A stretch of DNA of 64,000 nt from Sulfitobacter noctilucicola (lineage in GTDB: Bacteria > Pseudomonadota > Alphaproteobacteria > Rhodobacterales > Rhodobacteraceae). The stretch is taken from the NCBI RefSeq assembly GCF_000622385.1, contig NZ_JASD01000008.1, forward strand, positions 310,001 through 374,000. Reading direction: 5' to 3'. Every line of letters begins with the position of its first letter. The stretch's first letter is position 1. The notes beneath the pieces are model-generated. The model made no database searches and was not told the DNA's origin. It saw nothing but the letters and a program-made list of their open reading frames with translations. A program made the position numbers and the translations under genes. Shown here piece by piece: positions 43,936 to 52,457 of the stretch.

Positions 43936-44231
43936 GAGTTTAACCCCTGCTTAGCCATCCGGCGATATTCCAATGCCCGTTCACGCGCTTGATTGATCGT
44001 TACGATGTCAGCCCCGCCCAAGCCTAAGGCAGTGCGCAGCGGTGCGCCCTTCTTGTTTCTCTGCCCTTTGACAATGACTCGCGCAATCCAACGCCGCGTT
44101 CCGGAAGGGTCCACCACCAGATAGAGACCGTCGCCATCACCATGCCGTCCAGCACCAAGACTCTCGACCAACTTTTTTGTCAGTTTGCCAGATAAGACCA
44201 TCTTAGAAAGACCTTGTTCCATCCCACTCAA
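43936..44231 (-). pseudogene. P4-type integrase, N-terminal stub
   Basis: About 98 residues of a tyrosine recombinase of the P4/CP4 type are left: the arm-type DNA-binding domain (DUF4102) with LTKKLVESLGAG, DGDGLYLVVDPSGTRRW and QARERALEYRRMAKQGLN. Sequence similarity stops at about 43936, where the IS3 relic begins; the core-binding and catalytic R-H-R-Y parts are gone. Its start lies about 120 bp from the 3' end of tRNA-Arg, exactly where integrases of tRNA-inserted islands sit. The possible starts are 44231 or 44201. Confidence 0.87.
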
Positions 44232-44303
44232 GGAACAAGCGTAGGTGCCATCGAAAGAAACTCAAGCCAATCGGCCAAGCCCACTAAGCCCAACCATACA
44301 AAC

Positions 44304-44326
44304 ATAAAAGGCCGCCCAAGGCGACC
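44304..44326 (-). terminator. Terminator of tRNA-Arg
   Basis: Minus strand GGTCGCC TTG GGCGGCC (44310-44326, one G-U pair) followed by TTTTAT. A diverged version of this hairpin lies at 14223-14245 beside the partial tRNA copy. Confidence 0.8.
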
Positions 44327-44371
44327 AGATCAAACCGTTCATAATGTAGTAGTGGCGGACCGAGGAGGATT
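44304..44371 (-). repeat. Right copy of island direct repeat (tRNA-Arg 3' end)
   Basis: Matches 14223-14291 in the same orientation; the 20 bases 44352-44371 are identical to 14272-14291. This copy is joined to the complete tRNA gene, as expected for the tRNA-proximal junction of an integrated element. Confidence 0.8.
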
Positions 44372-44429
44372 CGAACCCCCGACCCCCTGATTCGTAGTCA
44401 GGTACTCTATCCAGCTGAGCTATCGGTCC
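44353..44429 (-). tRNA. tRNA-Arg (anticodon ACG)
   Basis: A complete 77-base cloverleaf on the minus strand: acceptor GGACCGA/TCGGTCC, D stem GCTC/GAGT, anticodon stem CCTGA/TCAGG with loop CTACGAA (anticodon ACG), T stem GGGGG/CCTCC with loop TTCGAAT, discriminator G and encoded CCA. A rho-independent terminator follows. Its 3' part is duplicated at 14272-14291 and an integrase stub lies just downstream, marking it as the integration site of the island. Confidence 0.96.
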
Positions 44430-44506
44430 ACTGGGCGCGGTCTAATGTCCCTGTTACGGGTTTGCAAGCCCAAGTTTCACCCAAATAGAAAAGAGTGTGT
44501 CATCCG

Positions 44507-45892
44507 TCAGGAAATGCTGCCGCCCTTAGGCAGGGTGACACGAAAAGTCGTCCCGTTTTCGTCAGACCCGCATAATTCCAGCGTACCGCCATGACCCCGA
44601 ACCAGTTCCGCCGCGATGGCGAGGCCGAGGCCCGAACCACCTTTGCGCGCACCGCCTTGGAATGGCGTAAACAGATGCGCGCGCGCCTTTGCGGGAAGTC
44701 CCGGCCCGTCATCAACGACTTCAATTTGCCAGGCTGCGTCAGACTCGACTGCTCTGAGAGTGATCTCACCGCCTTCAGCCGTCCCCGAGAGCGCTTGCCG
44801 TGCATTGCGGACCAGATTGGAAAGAACACGAAACAGTTGCTCGGGGTCGGCACGCACCATCATGGTCGCTGGAACATCGCATTTGAATGCGATCGCGTCT
44901 TCGCCGCTGGCGAACTTTTCGCCTTCAATCACGTCTTCGGCGATCTGGCTGAGCGGGATTACGGTCAACGTCGGGCCAGGCTCCTCCGCTTTGCCGAAGG
45001 CAAGTGTGCTTTCACAAAGATGCACAGCTCGGGTGATGGAGCCAACCAGTTTGGGTGCCATACGCTTTACGATCGGGTCCTCAGACGTTTCGATCCGATC
45101 GGTGAACAGCTGCGCGGTTGTCAGCATATTGCGCATGTCATGGCTGATTTTGCTCACGGCTGATCCAAGCTGTGCCAGCCGTTCCTTCTGCTTGAGTGCT
45201 TGTGTCAGATCGGTTTGCAGGCTGCGCAATGCAACCTCAGCTGCCCGCAACTCTGTCACGCTCGCTTCGGGTTCGATGATGCGGCTGGCGTCTTCTGGGG
45301 ACTGAGCGTACCGCTCCATATGGCCGACAACACGGGCTATCGGTTTCAGCAGCAAGGCTCGCATCGCCAAAAACAATAACACCGCGGTGAAGACCGAGAT
45401 AACTGCGGAAAGAATCAGGATACGCATGCCGTAGTCAATCATCGCCATGCGCAGCGGCCCGCTTTGCATGGTAATTTCGATCAGCAGCCCTGCTTCACGC
45501 ACAGGCGCACCAATGACGCGGATCACTTCGTTCTTCGGAGATATCAACCGGATCATGGCGTCGCGGATCAAGACGACCGCAGTGGCGTCACGCAAATCAT
45601 AGGTTTGCGAAATAGATTGCGGCATATCGCTTGATAACATCAATTGCCGGACTTCGTTGCGCCGCAAAACCACATTGAACACCTCGGCATTCTTGAGCAA
45701 TTCGTCCTCAAGCGCCGGATCAAGCATATCGTCCGCCAAGAGCGCCAGCGATGCGATCTGCGCCCGTTCCAGCCGGTTGAGCATATAGTCTTCGCGAAAA
45801 CGCGCGATAGACGGCACAAAAATCAGAACTTCTGCCAACATCACAAAGATCGTTGTCAGGATCAGCAACCGCCCGGACAGGGAATTCAGCAT
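44507..45892 (-). CDS. Orphan membrane sensor histidine kinase
   Basis: A 461-residue kinase with an N-terminal helix (LLILTTIFVMLAEVLIFVP), a periplasmic sensor of about 130 residues, a second helix (ILILSAVISVFTAVLLFLAM) and a HAMP-like region. The H-box is VSKISHDMRNMLTT (His followed by D, unusual but seen in the HWE-like/HisKA variants), the N-box LFRVLSNLVRNARQAL, and the G-boxes DDGPGLP and GSGLGLAIA. No response-regulator gene is adjacent. It is the first protein gene outside the right island boundary. The ligand is unknown. Confidence 0.85.
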   Translation of the reverse strand: MLNSLSGRLLILTTIFVMLAEVLIFVPSIARFREDYMLNRLERAQIASLALLADDMLDPALEDELLKNAEVFNVVLRRNEVRQLMLSSDMPQSISQTYDLRDATAVVLIRDAMIRLISPKNEVIRVIGAPVREAGLLIEITMQSGPLRMAMIDYGMRILILSAVISVFTAVLLFLAMRALLLKPIARVVGHMERYAQSPEDASRIIEPEASVTELRAAEVALRSLQTDLTQALKQKERLAQLGSAVSKISHDMRNMLTTAQLFTDRIETSEDPIVKRMAPKLVGSITRAVHLCESTLAFGKAEEPGPTLTVIPLSQIAEDVIEGEKFASGEDAIAFKCDVPATMMVRADPEQLFRVLSNLVRNARQALSGTAEGGEITLRAVESDAAWQIEVVDDGPGLPAKARAHLFTPFQGGARKGGSGLGLAIAAELVRGHGGTLELCGSDENGTTFRVTLPKGGSIS

Positions 45893-45952
45893 GCGGGCTC
45901 TAACCTTGCGCGCCGGCGGATGGGACGCCCTCGCAGACGCGTGTCGCCCGCA

Positions 45953-47371
45953 TCATGGCACGAACCGCTGCACAAAACCGACAACGCGCTTGACCCACAC
46001 GTTCTCGAACAGACGTGGACTGTAATAGGCACCAGCGGCACGTTTATTCACTTCGCCAATTGTCGGATAGGGAGCAACCATAGCTGCAATCTGGCCCATT
46101 TTCATGTTGTTTGCCAGTGCCAGCGCCCACAGGTTTATCAGTTCGCCCGCCTGATAGCCTACGATTGACGCACCGACGGGTCGGCCTTTGACCACCATCA
46201 GCTTGATGAAACCCTTTGTCTTGCGTTCAGCAATGGCGCGGTCGTTGTGGTTGTAATGGAACCTCACGACTTCTACTGCGCTCCCGTGCTCCTCTTTCGC
46301 CTGCGCTTCGGTCATTCCGACCTGCGAAAGCTCCGGCTCGGTGTAGGTTGCCCAGGGAATATGGGAGGTTTTTGCCTTTGACGGCAAGCCAAAGAGGATA
46401 GAGCGAATAATAACGCCCGCATGATATCCTGCGACATGGGTAAATTGCAGGCCACCTGCCACATCCCCGATGGCGTAGACCTTCTTATTTGTGGTGCGCA
46501 GACTGGCGTCCACTTCGATACCGTTCTTGCTTGGCTTTACCCCTGCTTTTTCCAGATCAAGCTTGTCCGTATTCGCCTTGCGCCCGACAGCCATCAAAAG
46601 ATGCGTGCCGGAAAAGACACGACCATCCTCGGCCTGCACCTCAATCGCGCCTGCTGTGCCGCTGATCTCGGTTGCTTTTGCATCTTCTTCAATCACCACG
46701 CCTTCGTCGCGCAGAGTATCCAGCACAACGGCAGCAAGCTCCGGATCGTCCTTGCCCATCGCCTTTCCGCCTTCAATGACCGTCACTTTGCAGCCCATCC
46801 GGATGTGCGCTTGCGCCATTTCCATCCCAATTGGGCCACCACCGACGATCAGCAAATGCCCGGGCTTTTCGCGCAGGTCGAAAAGGGTTTCGTTCGTCTC
46901 GTAGGGCACACCATCAAGACCCTTGATCGGCGGCACCAAAGGAGACGAACCTGTGGCAATGACGATCCGGCGGGCCTTTATCACTGTATCTCCGGCCTGC
47001 ACCTCGTTCTCGGAGATGAACCGGCCGAATTCGCGGATCACGTTGACACCGAATCCTTCAAACCGCTCCTGACTGTCTACGGGCGCGATCTGTGCGATGA
47101 CGTCTGCGACATGATCCTTGGCCGCGGCATAATCCACCTCCCCGGCGGCATCTGCTACGCCGTATTGCGCTGAATGCCGCTGCCCATATGCTGCTTTGCC
47201 TGTGGCAATCAGCGCTTTGGACGGGACGCAACCGTAGTTGAGGCAGTCGCCCCCCATCTTGTGCCCTTCCAATAGCACGACATCCGCGCCCATCTGTGCA
47301 GCACCTGCGGCAACCGACAAACCGCCCGAGCCCGCACCGATAATGAGTACATCCGTTTTGATCCGCTTCAT
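45953..47371 (-). CDS. MerA/Lpd-like FAD disulfide oxidoreductase
   Basis: 472 residues from the ATG at 47371, overlapping the VTT-gene stop as ATGA. FAD motif IIGAGSGGLSVAAG near the N-terminus, redox pair in GGDCLNYGCVPSKAL (C-x4-C), NAD motif IVGGGPIGMEMAQAHIRMG, second FAD motif VYAIGDVAGG. At the C-terminus, where lipoamide dehydrogenases have the catalytic His (AHPTLSE), this protein has APYPTIGE with Tyr, as mercuric reductase does. It lacks the N-terminal metal-binding domain and C-terminal Cys pair of MerA, so mercury reduction is unlikely. Coupled to a TVP38/VTT protein, a pairing I know from other bacteria; function unknown. Confidence 0.84.
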   Translation of the reverse strand: MKRIKTDVLIIGAGSGGLSVAAGAAQMGADVVLLEGHKMGGDCLNYGCVPSKALIATGKAAYGQRHSAQYGVADAAGEVDYAAAKDHVADVIAQIAPVDSQERFEGFGVNVIREFGRFISENEVQAGDTVIKARRIVIATGSSPLVPPIKGLDGVPYETNETLFDLREKPGHLLIVGGGPIGMEMAQAHIRMGCKVTVIEGGKAMGKDDPELAAVVLDTLRDEGVVIEEDAKATEISGTAGAIEVQAEDGRVFSGTHLLMAVGRKANTDKLDLEKAGVKPSKNGIEVDASLRTTNKKVYAIGDVAGGLQFTHVAGYHAGVIIRSILFGLPSKAKTSHIPWATYTEPELSQVGMTEAQAKEEHGSAVEVVRFHYNHNDRAIAERKTKGFIKLMVVKGRPVGASIVGYQAGELINLWALALANNMKMGQIAAMVAPYPTIGEVNKRAAGAYYSPRLFENVWVKRVVGFVQRFVP

Positions 47372-48111
47372 TTGATAAGGTCCTTCTTGCCGGTCACGGC
47401 TTTGAGTATGACGGGAAGCACTGACAACAGGCAAAGTCCCAGAATTGGCAGCAGGATATGCGGCTCAAAAATAATGCCGAGGTCGGGTGTGCCGCCTCTG
47501 GCAAACACCGCGCCCAAGCCCGCGCCTACAGAGGTGAACACCACAGAACCCGGAATGATCCCCAGAAAAGTAGAAATCGCAAAACGGTAGAGCGGAACGC
47601 CCACAAATGCGGGGATCAGATTGGCCACAAAGAAGGGCACAGCGGGCACCAACCTAATAAAGAACAGCATCGACCACTGGTTCTCGTCGATACCTGCCTT
47701 GATCTTTGAAACCACTCCATCAGAGGCGTCCATGCGCGCCTTGAGCTTTTCGCCCAGCCCCATGCGTGCGGCCTCAAAGATCAGCACAGCACCGATTGTG
47801 GCACCCGTAATGTTAAAGATCGTGCCCAAGGCGGTTCCGAACAGAAACCCACCAGTCAACGTCAGGATCACCGCGCCGGGCAGGGAAAAAGCCACGACAA
47901 TGACGTAGCCAGCCAGAAACACCAGCACCGTCAAAAGATAGTTGCTGTCCCGAAAGGCAATCAGCGCCTCCCTGTTGTCGCGCAAGGTGTCAAAGCTCAG
48001 ATAATCACGCAAAGTGAAAGCACCGACCAACGCCACGGCTGCAACCAATAGCAACGGAAGATAACGCCTCACGCCGGACTTCTCATGTTTTACACCGCTC
48101 ATACCGCTCAT
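47368..48111 (-). CDS. TVP38/TMEM64 (VTT-domain) membrane protein
   Basis: A 247-residue membrane protein with a VTT domain: GGFLFGTALGTIFNITGATIG, FFIRLVPAVPFFVANL with the conserved FxxRxxP, and a later FLGIIPGSVVFTSVGAGLG. Such DedA-like proteins move lipids or act in membrane homeostasis. It is first in a two-gene operon with the flavoprotein. The start may be 48111 or the ATG at 48102. It diverges from rpmH across 297 bp. Confidence 0.86.
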   Translation of the reverse strand: MSGMSGVKHEKSGVRRYLPLLLVAAVALVGAFTLRDYLSFDTLRDNREALIAFRDSNYLLTVLVFLAGYVIVVAFSLPGAVILTLTGGFLFGTALGTIFNITGATIGAVLIFEAARMGLGEKLKARMDASDGVVSKIKAGIDENQWSMLFFIRLVPAVPFFVANLIPAFVGVPLYRFAISTFLGIIPGSVVFTSVGAGLGAVFARGGTPDLGIIFEPHILLPILGLCLLSVLPVILKAVTGKKDLIK

Positions 48112-48408
48112 CTATCATACCCCTTGCGTCACTGCGCGTTTGCCTCTTTCTTAAATGACCTGTTGGTGGTGCTTTGGACAGGTAGATCACGGTCGCTTGA
48201 ACATAGGTGTTGATTTGGTGGCAAAATCATTGATGCGGAGCGTGTTCTGAAACATATCTGCGAGGTGTTGGCAGGAAATGTTGCAAATCTGCGCCAATTC
48301 CTGTCCGCAGGGTTTGACTTGCCTCCGGTGCACCAGTAAAGGACGGGCTTGAATTGCCGCTGACATACCGAATCCGGGTCAGCCACGTATTAGATGGAGC
48401 AGGACGCG
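48112..48408. promoter_or_regulatory. Divergent region upstream of rpmH
   Basis: No gene supported. A possible rpmH promoter is TTGACT (48314-48319) with 17 bases to TAAAGG (48337-48342), a weak -10. The ribosome binding site GGAG is at 48396-48399. Confidence 0.4.
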
Positions 48409-48543
48409 ATGAAACGCACCTTTCAACCTTCGAACCTTGTTCGTAAACGCCGCCACGGTTTCCGCGCGCGTATGGCCACCAAAGCTGGCCGTAAGATCAT
48501 CAATGCTCGCCGCGCCCAGGGCCGGAGCAAACTGAGCGCCTAA
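48409..48543 (+). CDS. rpmH: Ribosomal protein L34
   Basis: A 44-residue protein, [20 protein letters not shown] at the N-terminus and ending GRSKLSA, a full L34 of the 50S subunit. It is strongly basic and has the universal RTFQPS and [10 protein letters not shown] stretches. The start is preceded by GGAG. rnpA follows directly, the order found in almost all bacteria. Confidence 0.97.
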   Translation: MKRTFQPSNLVRKRRHGFRARMATKAGRKIINARRAQGRSKLSA

Positions 48544-48565
48544 ACCGCGCCGCAGGATGACAGTT

Positions 48566-48991
48566 ATGACACCGCCGAAGGCCCCAGAGGATGGCAAGAT
48601 TGCCGCCGAAGGGAACATGCCTCCGGCGGTTTCTTTACGTGTAGAAACGCTTTCAAAACGCGCTGACTTCCAGCGTGCAACACGATCTGCACATGTGGCG
48701 AAACCCGGATTTGTTCTTCAGATGCGGCGGCGCCGCCCCGAAGAGAACGTGAACGCGGCGATTGTCCGTACTGGGTTCACCTGCTCCAAGAAAGTCGGTA
48801 ATGCAGTTGCCCGCAACCGGGCCAAGCGCCGTCTGCGCGAGATTGCCCGCCTTGCCCTGCCGCATCACGGTATTGCAGGAAACGACTACGTCCTTGTCGG
48901 GCGCAAGGACGCAACAGCCACCCTGCCCTTCAGCCAGTTGCAAACTGACTTTTTGCACGCACTTGATATTCTGCATGGCCGAAAGTCGTGA
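48566..48991 (+). CDS. rnpA: Ribonuclease P protein component
   Basis: About 141 residues from the ATG at 48566; ATGs at 48557 and 48617 are alternatives. The core has LSKRADFQRA, VRTGFTCSKKVGNAVARNRAKRRLRE with the RNR signature given here in the last part, and the final GNDYVLVGRKDA strand. The N-terminal 25 residues are acidic and not conserved, as usual in this group. It binds RNase P RNA for tRNA 5' processing. The stop overlaps the yidD start (GTGA). Confidence 0.94.
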   Translation: MTPPKAPEDGKIAAEGNMPPAVSLRVETLSKRADFQRATRSAHVAKPGFVLQMRRRRPEENVNAAIVRTGFTCSKKVGNAVARNRAKRRLREIARLALPHHGIAGNDYVLVGRKDATATLPFSQLQTDFLHALDILHGRKS

Positions 48992-49209
48992 CTGTTCTGG
49001 CACGCATCCTTGCTTTGCCTGTCTACGGGTATCGTCTCGTCTTCAGCCCGTGGGTGGGCCACAATTGCCGCTTCCAGCCCACTTGCAGCGTATACACACT
49101 CGAAGCACTGCAGAAACATGGTGGTGTCAAAGGTGGATGGCTTGCACTACGCCGCATCTGCCGTTGTCACCCATGGGGCAGCAGTGGCATTGACAATGTA
49201 CCTGACTAA
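48988..49209 (+). CDS. yidD: Membrane protein insertion efficiency factor YidD
   Basis: A 73-residue protein with the YidD signature: LPVYGYRLVFSPWVGHNCRF, then CRFQPTCSVYTLEAL and the Cys-rich RICRCHPWG. It starts with GTG, overlapping the rnpA stop by 4 bp. YidD is a peripheral inner-membrane protein that helps YidC. yidC itself lies 3.2 kb downstream, after inserted genes. Confidence 0.95.
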   Translation: MTVLARILALPVYGYRLVFSPWVGHNCRFQPTCSVYTLEALQKHGGVKGGWLALRRICRCHPWGSSGIDNVPD

Positions 49210-49218
49210 ATGGACTGA

Positions 49219-49749
49219 TCACCTGACCTTGTCGAATGTGATCTGAACCTCACCGATATCCACACCGTATTTCTTCATGTAGGCTCGGTTGTAAACGCGC
49301 GTATCGCTCACCTGCCACAGCCAATCGTTAAAGTTGACCCTTAAGGTTCCGTCAGGCACCGGCAGATCAATGCTGTAAACCCAGTTGAACGCATCACCCG
49401 ACGCGACGCCTTTCGCCTGTCCCAACACACCGTCCGCCGTACCCGACCACGTATCAGGGCCGGTCTTCGTCATCCGCCAGATCCGCTGCTCCGTGCTTCC
49501 GTCCGCATAGTCGAAATCCTCAACAAGCGTGAGTGTTTCACCGTCCCACGTCCCTTTGATATCAACGTCGAAACGACGTCTGACCGTTCCGAAGGTATCC
49601 TGAAATTGACCTGTCGCCAGCACACGCCCGTCAAAGAACTCTTCTATCTTTAACACGCGATCGGAAAGCTTGGGGTCATCCATCGACGGCTTGCCTGTAC
49701 AGGCAGCAAGACCGAACAACATACTTAAAAGGATCGCGAAAAGGCGCAT
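49219..49749 (-). CDS. DUF3833-type lipoprotein
   Basis: 175-176 residues from the ATG at 49749 with GGAGGAAAAG directly upstream. A lipoprotein signal with lipobox LAAC is present (MRLFAILLSMLFGLAACTG). The mature part contains EEFFDGRVLATGQFQDTFG and RVYNRAYMKKYGVDIGEV, which I know from the DUF3833 family. Function unknown; probably attached to the outer or inner membrane facing the periplasm. It is transcribed against its neighbours, divergent from ttcA. Confidence 0.85.
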   Translation of the reverse strand: MRLFAILLSMLFGLAACTGKPSMDDPKLSDRVLKIEEFFDGRVLATGQFQDTFGTVRRRFDVDIKGTWDGETLTLVEDFDYADGSTEQRIWRMTKTGPDTWSGTADGVLGQAKGVASGDAFNWVYSIDLPVPDGTLRVNFNDWLWQVSDTRVYNRAYMKKYGVDIGEVQITFDKVR

Positions 49750-49812
49750 CTTTTCCTCCACTGGTTTCATCAATCGCTTGATCGGCTCTGGGCGTTGATC
49801 TAATCCAAAGCC

Positions 49813-50637
49813 ATGCTTGATCAACCCGATGAAATTCACGCGCTCCTCCAAGGCGCACCGCAAACAACCGAGTTCAAGAAACTTCGCAAACGCATTGTGC
49901 GTCAGACCCGTGAAGCGATTGACCAATACGGGATGATCGAGCCGGACACCAAATGGCTTGTCTGTCTGTCAGGGGGCAAAGACAGTTATACCTTGTTGGC
50001 AGTGCTGCACGAATTGCAATGGCGCGGGCTGCTTCCGGTTGAACTTTTGGCCTGCAATCTTGATCAGGGTCAGCCCGGCTTCCCGGCGACCGTATTGCCC
50101 GAGTTTCTTGAAAAGATGGGTGTGCCACACCGGATCGAGTATCAGGACACCTATTCTATTGTGATGGACAAAATTCCGCAGGGTCGCACCTTTTGCGCGC
50201 TCTGTTCGCGGCTCCGTCGTGGCAATCTATACCGTATTGCCCGCGAAGAAGGATGCAGCGCCGTCGTGCTTGGTCATCACCGGGACGACATCCTTGAGAC
50301 ATTCTTTATGAACCTCTTTCATGGCGGACGTTTGGCAACGATGCCGCCGAAATTGTTGAACGAAGAAGGTGATCTTTTTGTCTATCGCCCTCTTGCGCAT
50401 GTGGCCGAAGTTGATTGCGAGAAGTTCAGTAACGCATTGAATTACCCGATCATTCCTTGTGATCTTTGCGGCTCTCAGGACGGGCTTCAACGCCAGCAGG
50501 TCAAGCAAATTCTGAACGGGTGGGAGGCCAACAGCCCCGGCCGCCGACAGGTCATGTTCCGTGCATTGATGAACGCCCGACCTTCCCATTTGCTAGACCC
50601 GAACTTATTCGATTTCGCTGGGCTTTCGCGAGAGTAG
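49813..50637 (+). CDS. ttcA: tRNA 2-thiocytidine biosynthesis protein TtcA
   Basis: A 274-residue PP-loop ATPase that adds sulfur to C32 of some tRNAs. The ATP-binding SGGKDS lies at 53-58. The Cys pair C128-x-x-C131 (CALC) and a later Cys at 216/219 (CDLC) match the [4Fe-4S] cluster ligands of E. coli Ttc[13 protein letters not shown] is the other family mark. Notably the natural C32 substrates include some tRNA-Arg species. Normal length. Confidence 0.93.
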   Translation: MLDQPDEIHALLQGAPQTTEFKKLRKRIVRQTREAIDQYGMIEPDTKWLVCLSGGKDSYTLLAVLHELQWRGLLPVELLACNLDQGQPGFPATVLPEFLEKMGVPHRIEYQDTYSIVMDKIPQGRTFCALCSRLRRGNLYRIAREEGCSAVVLGHHRDDILETFFMNLFHGGRLATMPPKLLNEEGDLFVYRPLAHVAEVDCEKFSNALNYPIIPCDLCGSQDGLQRQQVKQILNGWEANSPGRRQVMFRALMNARPSHLLDPNLFDFAGLSRE

Positions 50638-50752
50638 GCAAATTTTTAGGTAAATTCCGGCGAACCTTTGAAGTGTTGTTAACACACGGATTACCTCATT
50701 CGAATTAGGGTGCCTCCAGTCGCGGTAACTGAACCGCTTGCAGGAGGTATTG

Positions 50753-52294
50753 ATGGTGGATTCCGTGTCCCGCACCCTCGAACGGCTATGCCGTCGGGCG
50801 ACGAATATACTGATGGGACCGCCGGTGTTCGCTTTTTTGCCAGCTCTTTGTCTGGCCGCATTCTGGTTCGGCGGCGAAGGTGCGTTGATCGTTCTGGCTG
50901 GTCTCTTGCCTGTGCTTTATCTCGTCGCCGGTAGCTTCAACAGTCGCTCTTGGAACCTGCAAGATACCGCAACGGGCATATTTCATCGCACTGCGTTCGA
51001 AGAATTGGTGGAGCAGATGTTCCTGCGCACGCAGGACAGTGGTCGCCACGCCGCGATCTTTTGTCTCGCGGTCGAGGATTTCAACCAGATTATCGAACGT
51101 TACGGGCATGCCGCCGCGGATACAGTCGTTCAAAAGCTCGGGGACAGGCTGATTGCTGCTTTGCGCTCTGATGATCGGGTCGGGCTTCTTGCTGATGCGC
51201 GTTATGCTGTTTGTACTGAAGCGGTACGCCATCTCGATCTTGAACTGTGCATTCAGATGGCGGGCCGCCTGCAATCTGCGGTCGAAGAACCGATATCGAT
51301 TGACGGAACAGCAATTTATGTGTCGGCCTCTGTCGGTTTCTGCCAACACAGCCGCTCGCCAGGTCAGTCTGGTGCCTTATGGCTGGAAGCATCCGCTCTC
51401 GCCCTTCGTGAAGCCCAAAAGCGCGGACCGTCGGCAATCAGGGCATTCTCGGACCAAATGCGACGAGACAATGAGGCGCGCGCGGCCTTGCGCGAAGATG
51501 TTGTCGGTGCGCTAGAAGGCGGACAAATTCAGCCTTGGTTTCAACCTCAGATTTCAACAGATACAGGTGAGATCACAGGATTTGAGGCACTTGCCCGCTG
51601 GAATCACCCGGACCGCGGGATGATCTCCCCCGCGGACTTTCTGCCTGCAATCGAACAGGCAGGACAGCTTGAACGACTTGCGGAGGTGATGATCTACCAC
51701 TCCTTCGCGGCGCTCAAGGCTTGGGATGGAGCGGGAGTAAATGTGCCGCAGGTTGGTGTAAACTTCGCCGGCTCAGAGCTTTCCAACCCAAAGCTGCTTG
51801 AGAAAATCCAGTGGGAGCTTGATCGTTTCGATCTGTCTCCGAACCGCTTGGCCGTTGAAGTCCTTGAAACAGTTGTCGCCAGCGCACCCGACGACATGAT
51901 TACACGCAACATAAATGCGATGGGAAAACTAGGATGCCGGATTGATCTGGATGATTTCGGCACCGGCCATGCCTCGATTGCGTCCATTCGCAGGTTTTCG
52001 GTCAGCCGCATCAAGATCGACCGGTCGTTCGTGATGAAAGCTGACCGCGACGCTGAACAACAGCGTATGATCAGCGCGATTCTCACCATGGCCGAAAGGC
52101 TGGGTGTAGAAACGCTTGCGGAAGGTGTCGAAACTGTCGGGGAACATGTTCTGTTGGCACAGCTTGGGTGCGACCATGTTCAGGGCTTTGGCATCGGACG
52201 CCCGATGCCGTTCGAGAAAACTCTCGATTGGATAGACCGGCACAAGACCAAGCTTCAGGATGTTCCGCGCATTCTTGATAAGCGCGGCCTTTGA
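50753..52294 (+). CDS. c-di-GMP phosphodiesterase (EAL) with degenerate GGDEF
   Basis: 513 residues from the ATG at 50753, preceded by AGGAGG. Two helices at about 23-62 anchor it. A GGDEF-fold domain follows (ATGIFHRTAFEEL start), but the active-site position reads LADARYAV, so cyclase activity should be lost. The EAL domain (about 250-505) keeps the catalytic set: FEALARW, NFAGSEL, EVLETV, DDFGTGHAS, KIDRSF and LAEGVET. It should degrade c-di-GMP, perhaps regulated by GTP on the degenerate domain. It lies alone between ttcA and yidC. Confidence 0.88.
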   Translation: MVDSVSRTLERLCRRATNILMGPPVFAFLPALCLAAFWFGGEGALIVLAGLLPVLYLVAGSFNSRSWNLQDTATGIFHRTAFEELVEQMFLRTQDSGRHAAIFCLAVEDFNQIIERYGHAAADTVVQKLGDRLIAALRSDDRVGLLADARYAVCTEAVRHLDLELCIQMAGRLQSAVEEPISIDGTAIYVSASVGFCQHSRSPGQSGALWLEASALALREAQKRGPSAIRAFSDQMRRDNEARAALREDVVGALEGGQIQPWFQPQISTDTGEITGFEALARWNHPDRGMISPADFLPAIEQAGQLERLAEVMIYHSFAALKAWDGAGVNVPQVGVNFAGSELSNPKLLEKIQWELDRFDLSPNRLAVEVLETVVASAPDDMITRNINAMGKLGCRIDLDDFGTGHASIASIRRFSVSRIKIDRSFVMKADRDAEQQRMISAILTMAERLGVETLAEGVETVGEHVLLAQLGCDHVQGFGIGRPMPFEKTLDWIDRHKTKLQDVPRILDKRGL

Positions 52295-52457
52295 ATCAAA
52301 CCATCGCCCTATGCCGCCACGATTGTCAGATGGGATGCCCCAAACTGGCCCAACTGCCATACGTTATACTGGCAAAATACCCGAATCCGCTTGACCTTTA
52401 GGGCTGCACTCTGTTGAACCACCGTAGTTTTCGACAGACATTCAGGTGGCAGTTCCG

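Noticed and set aside
44507..45892. Kinase as part of the island or of the nas regulation
   Set aside because: It lies outside the tRNA boundary and nas control is explained by NasS/NasT, so no link is supported.
45953..47371. Mercury resistance (merA)
   Set aside because: The protein is MerA-like in its C-terminal Tyr but lacks the HMA domain and vicinal C-terminal Cys, and no merR/T/P genes are present.
48112..48543. Chromosomal origin of replication near rpmH-rnpA
   Set aside because: No dnaA, dnaN, gidA or DnaA-box cluster was seen. In alphaproteobacteria this neighbourhood is usually not the origin.
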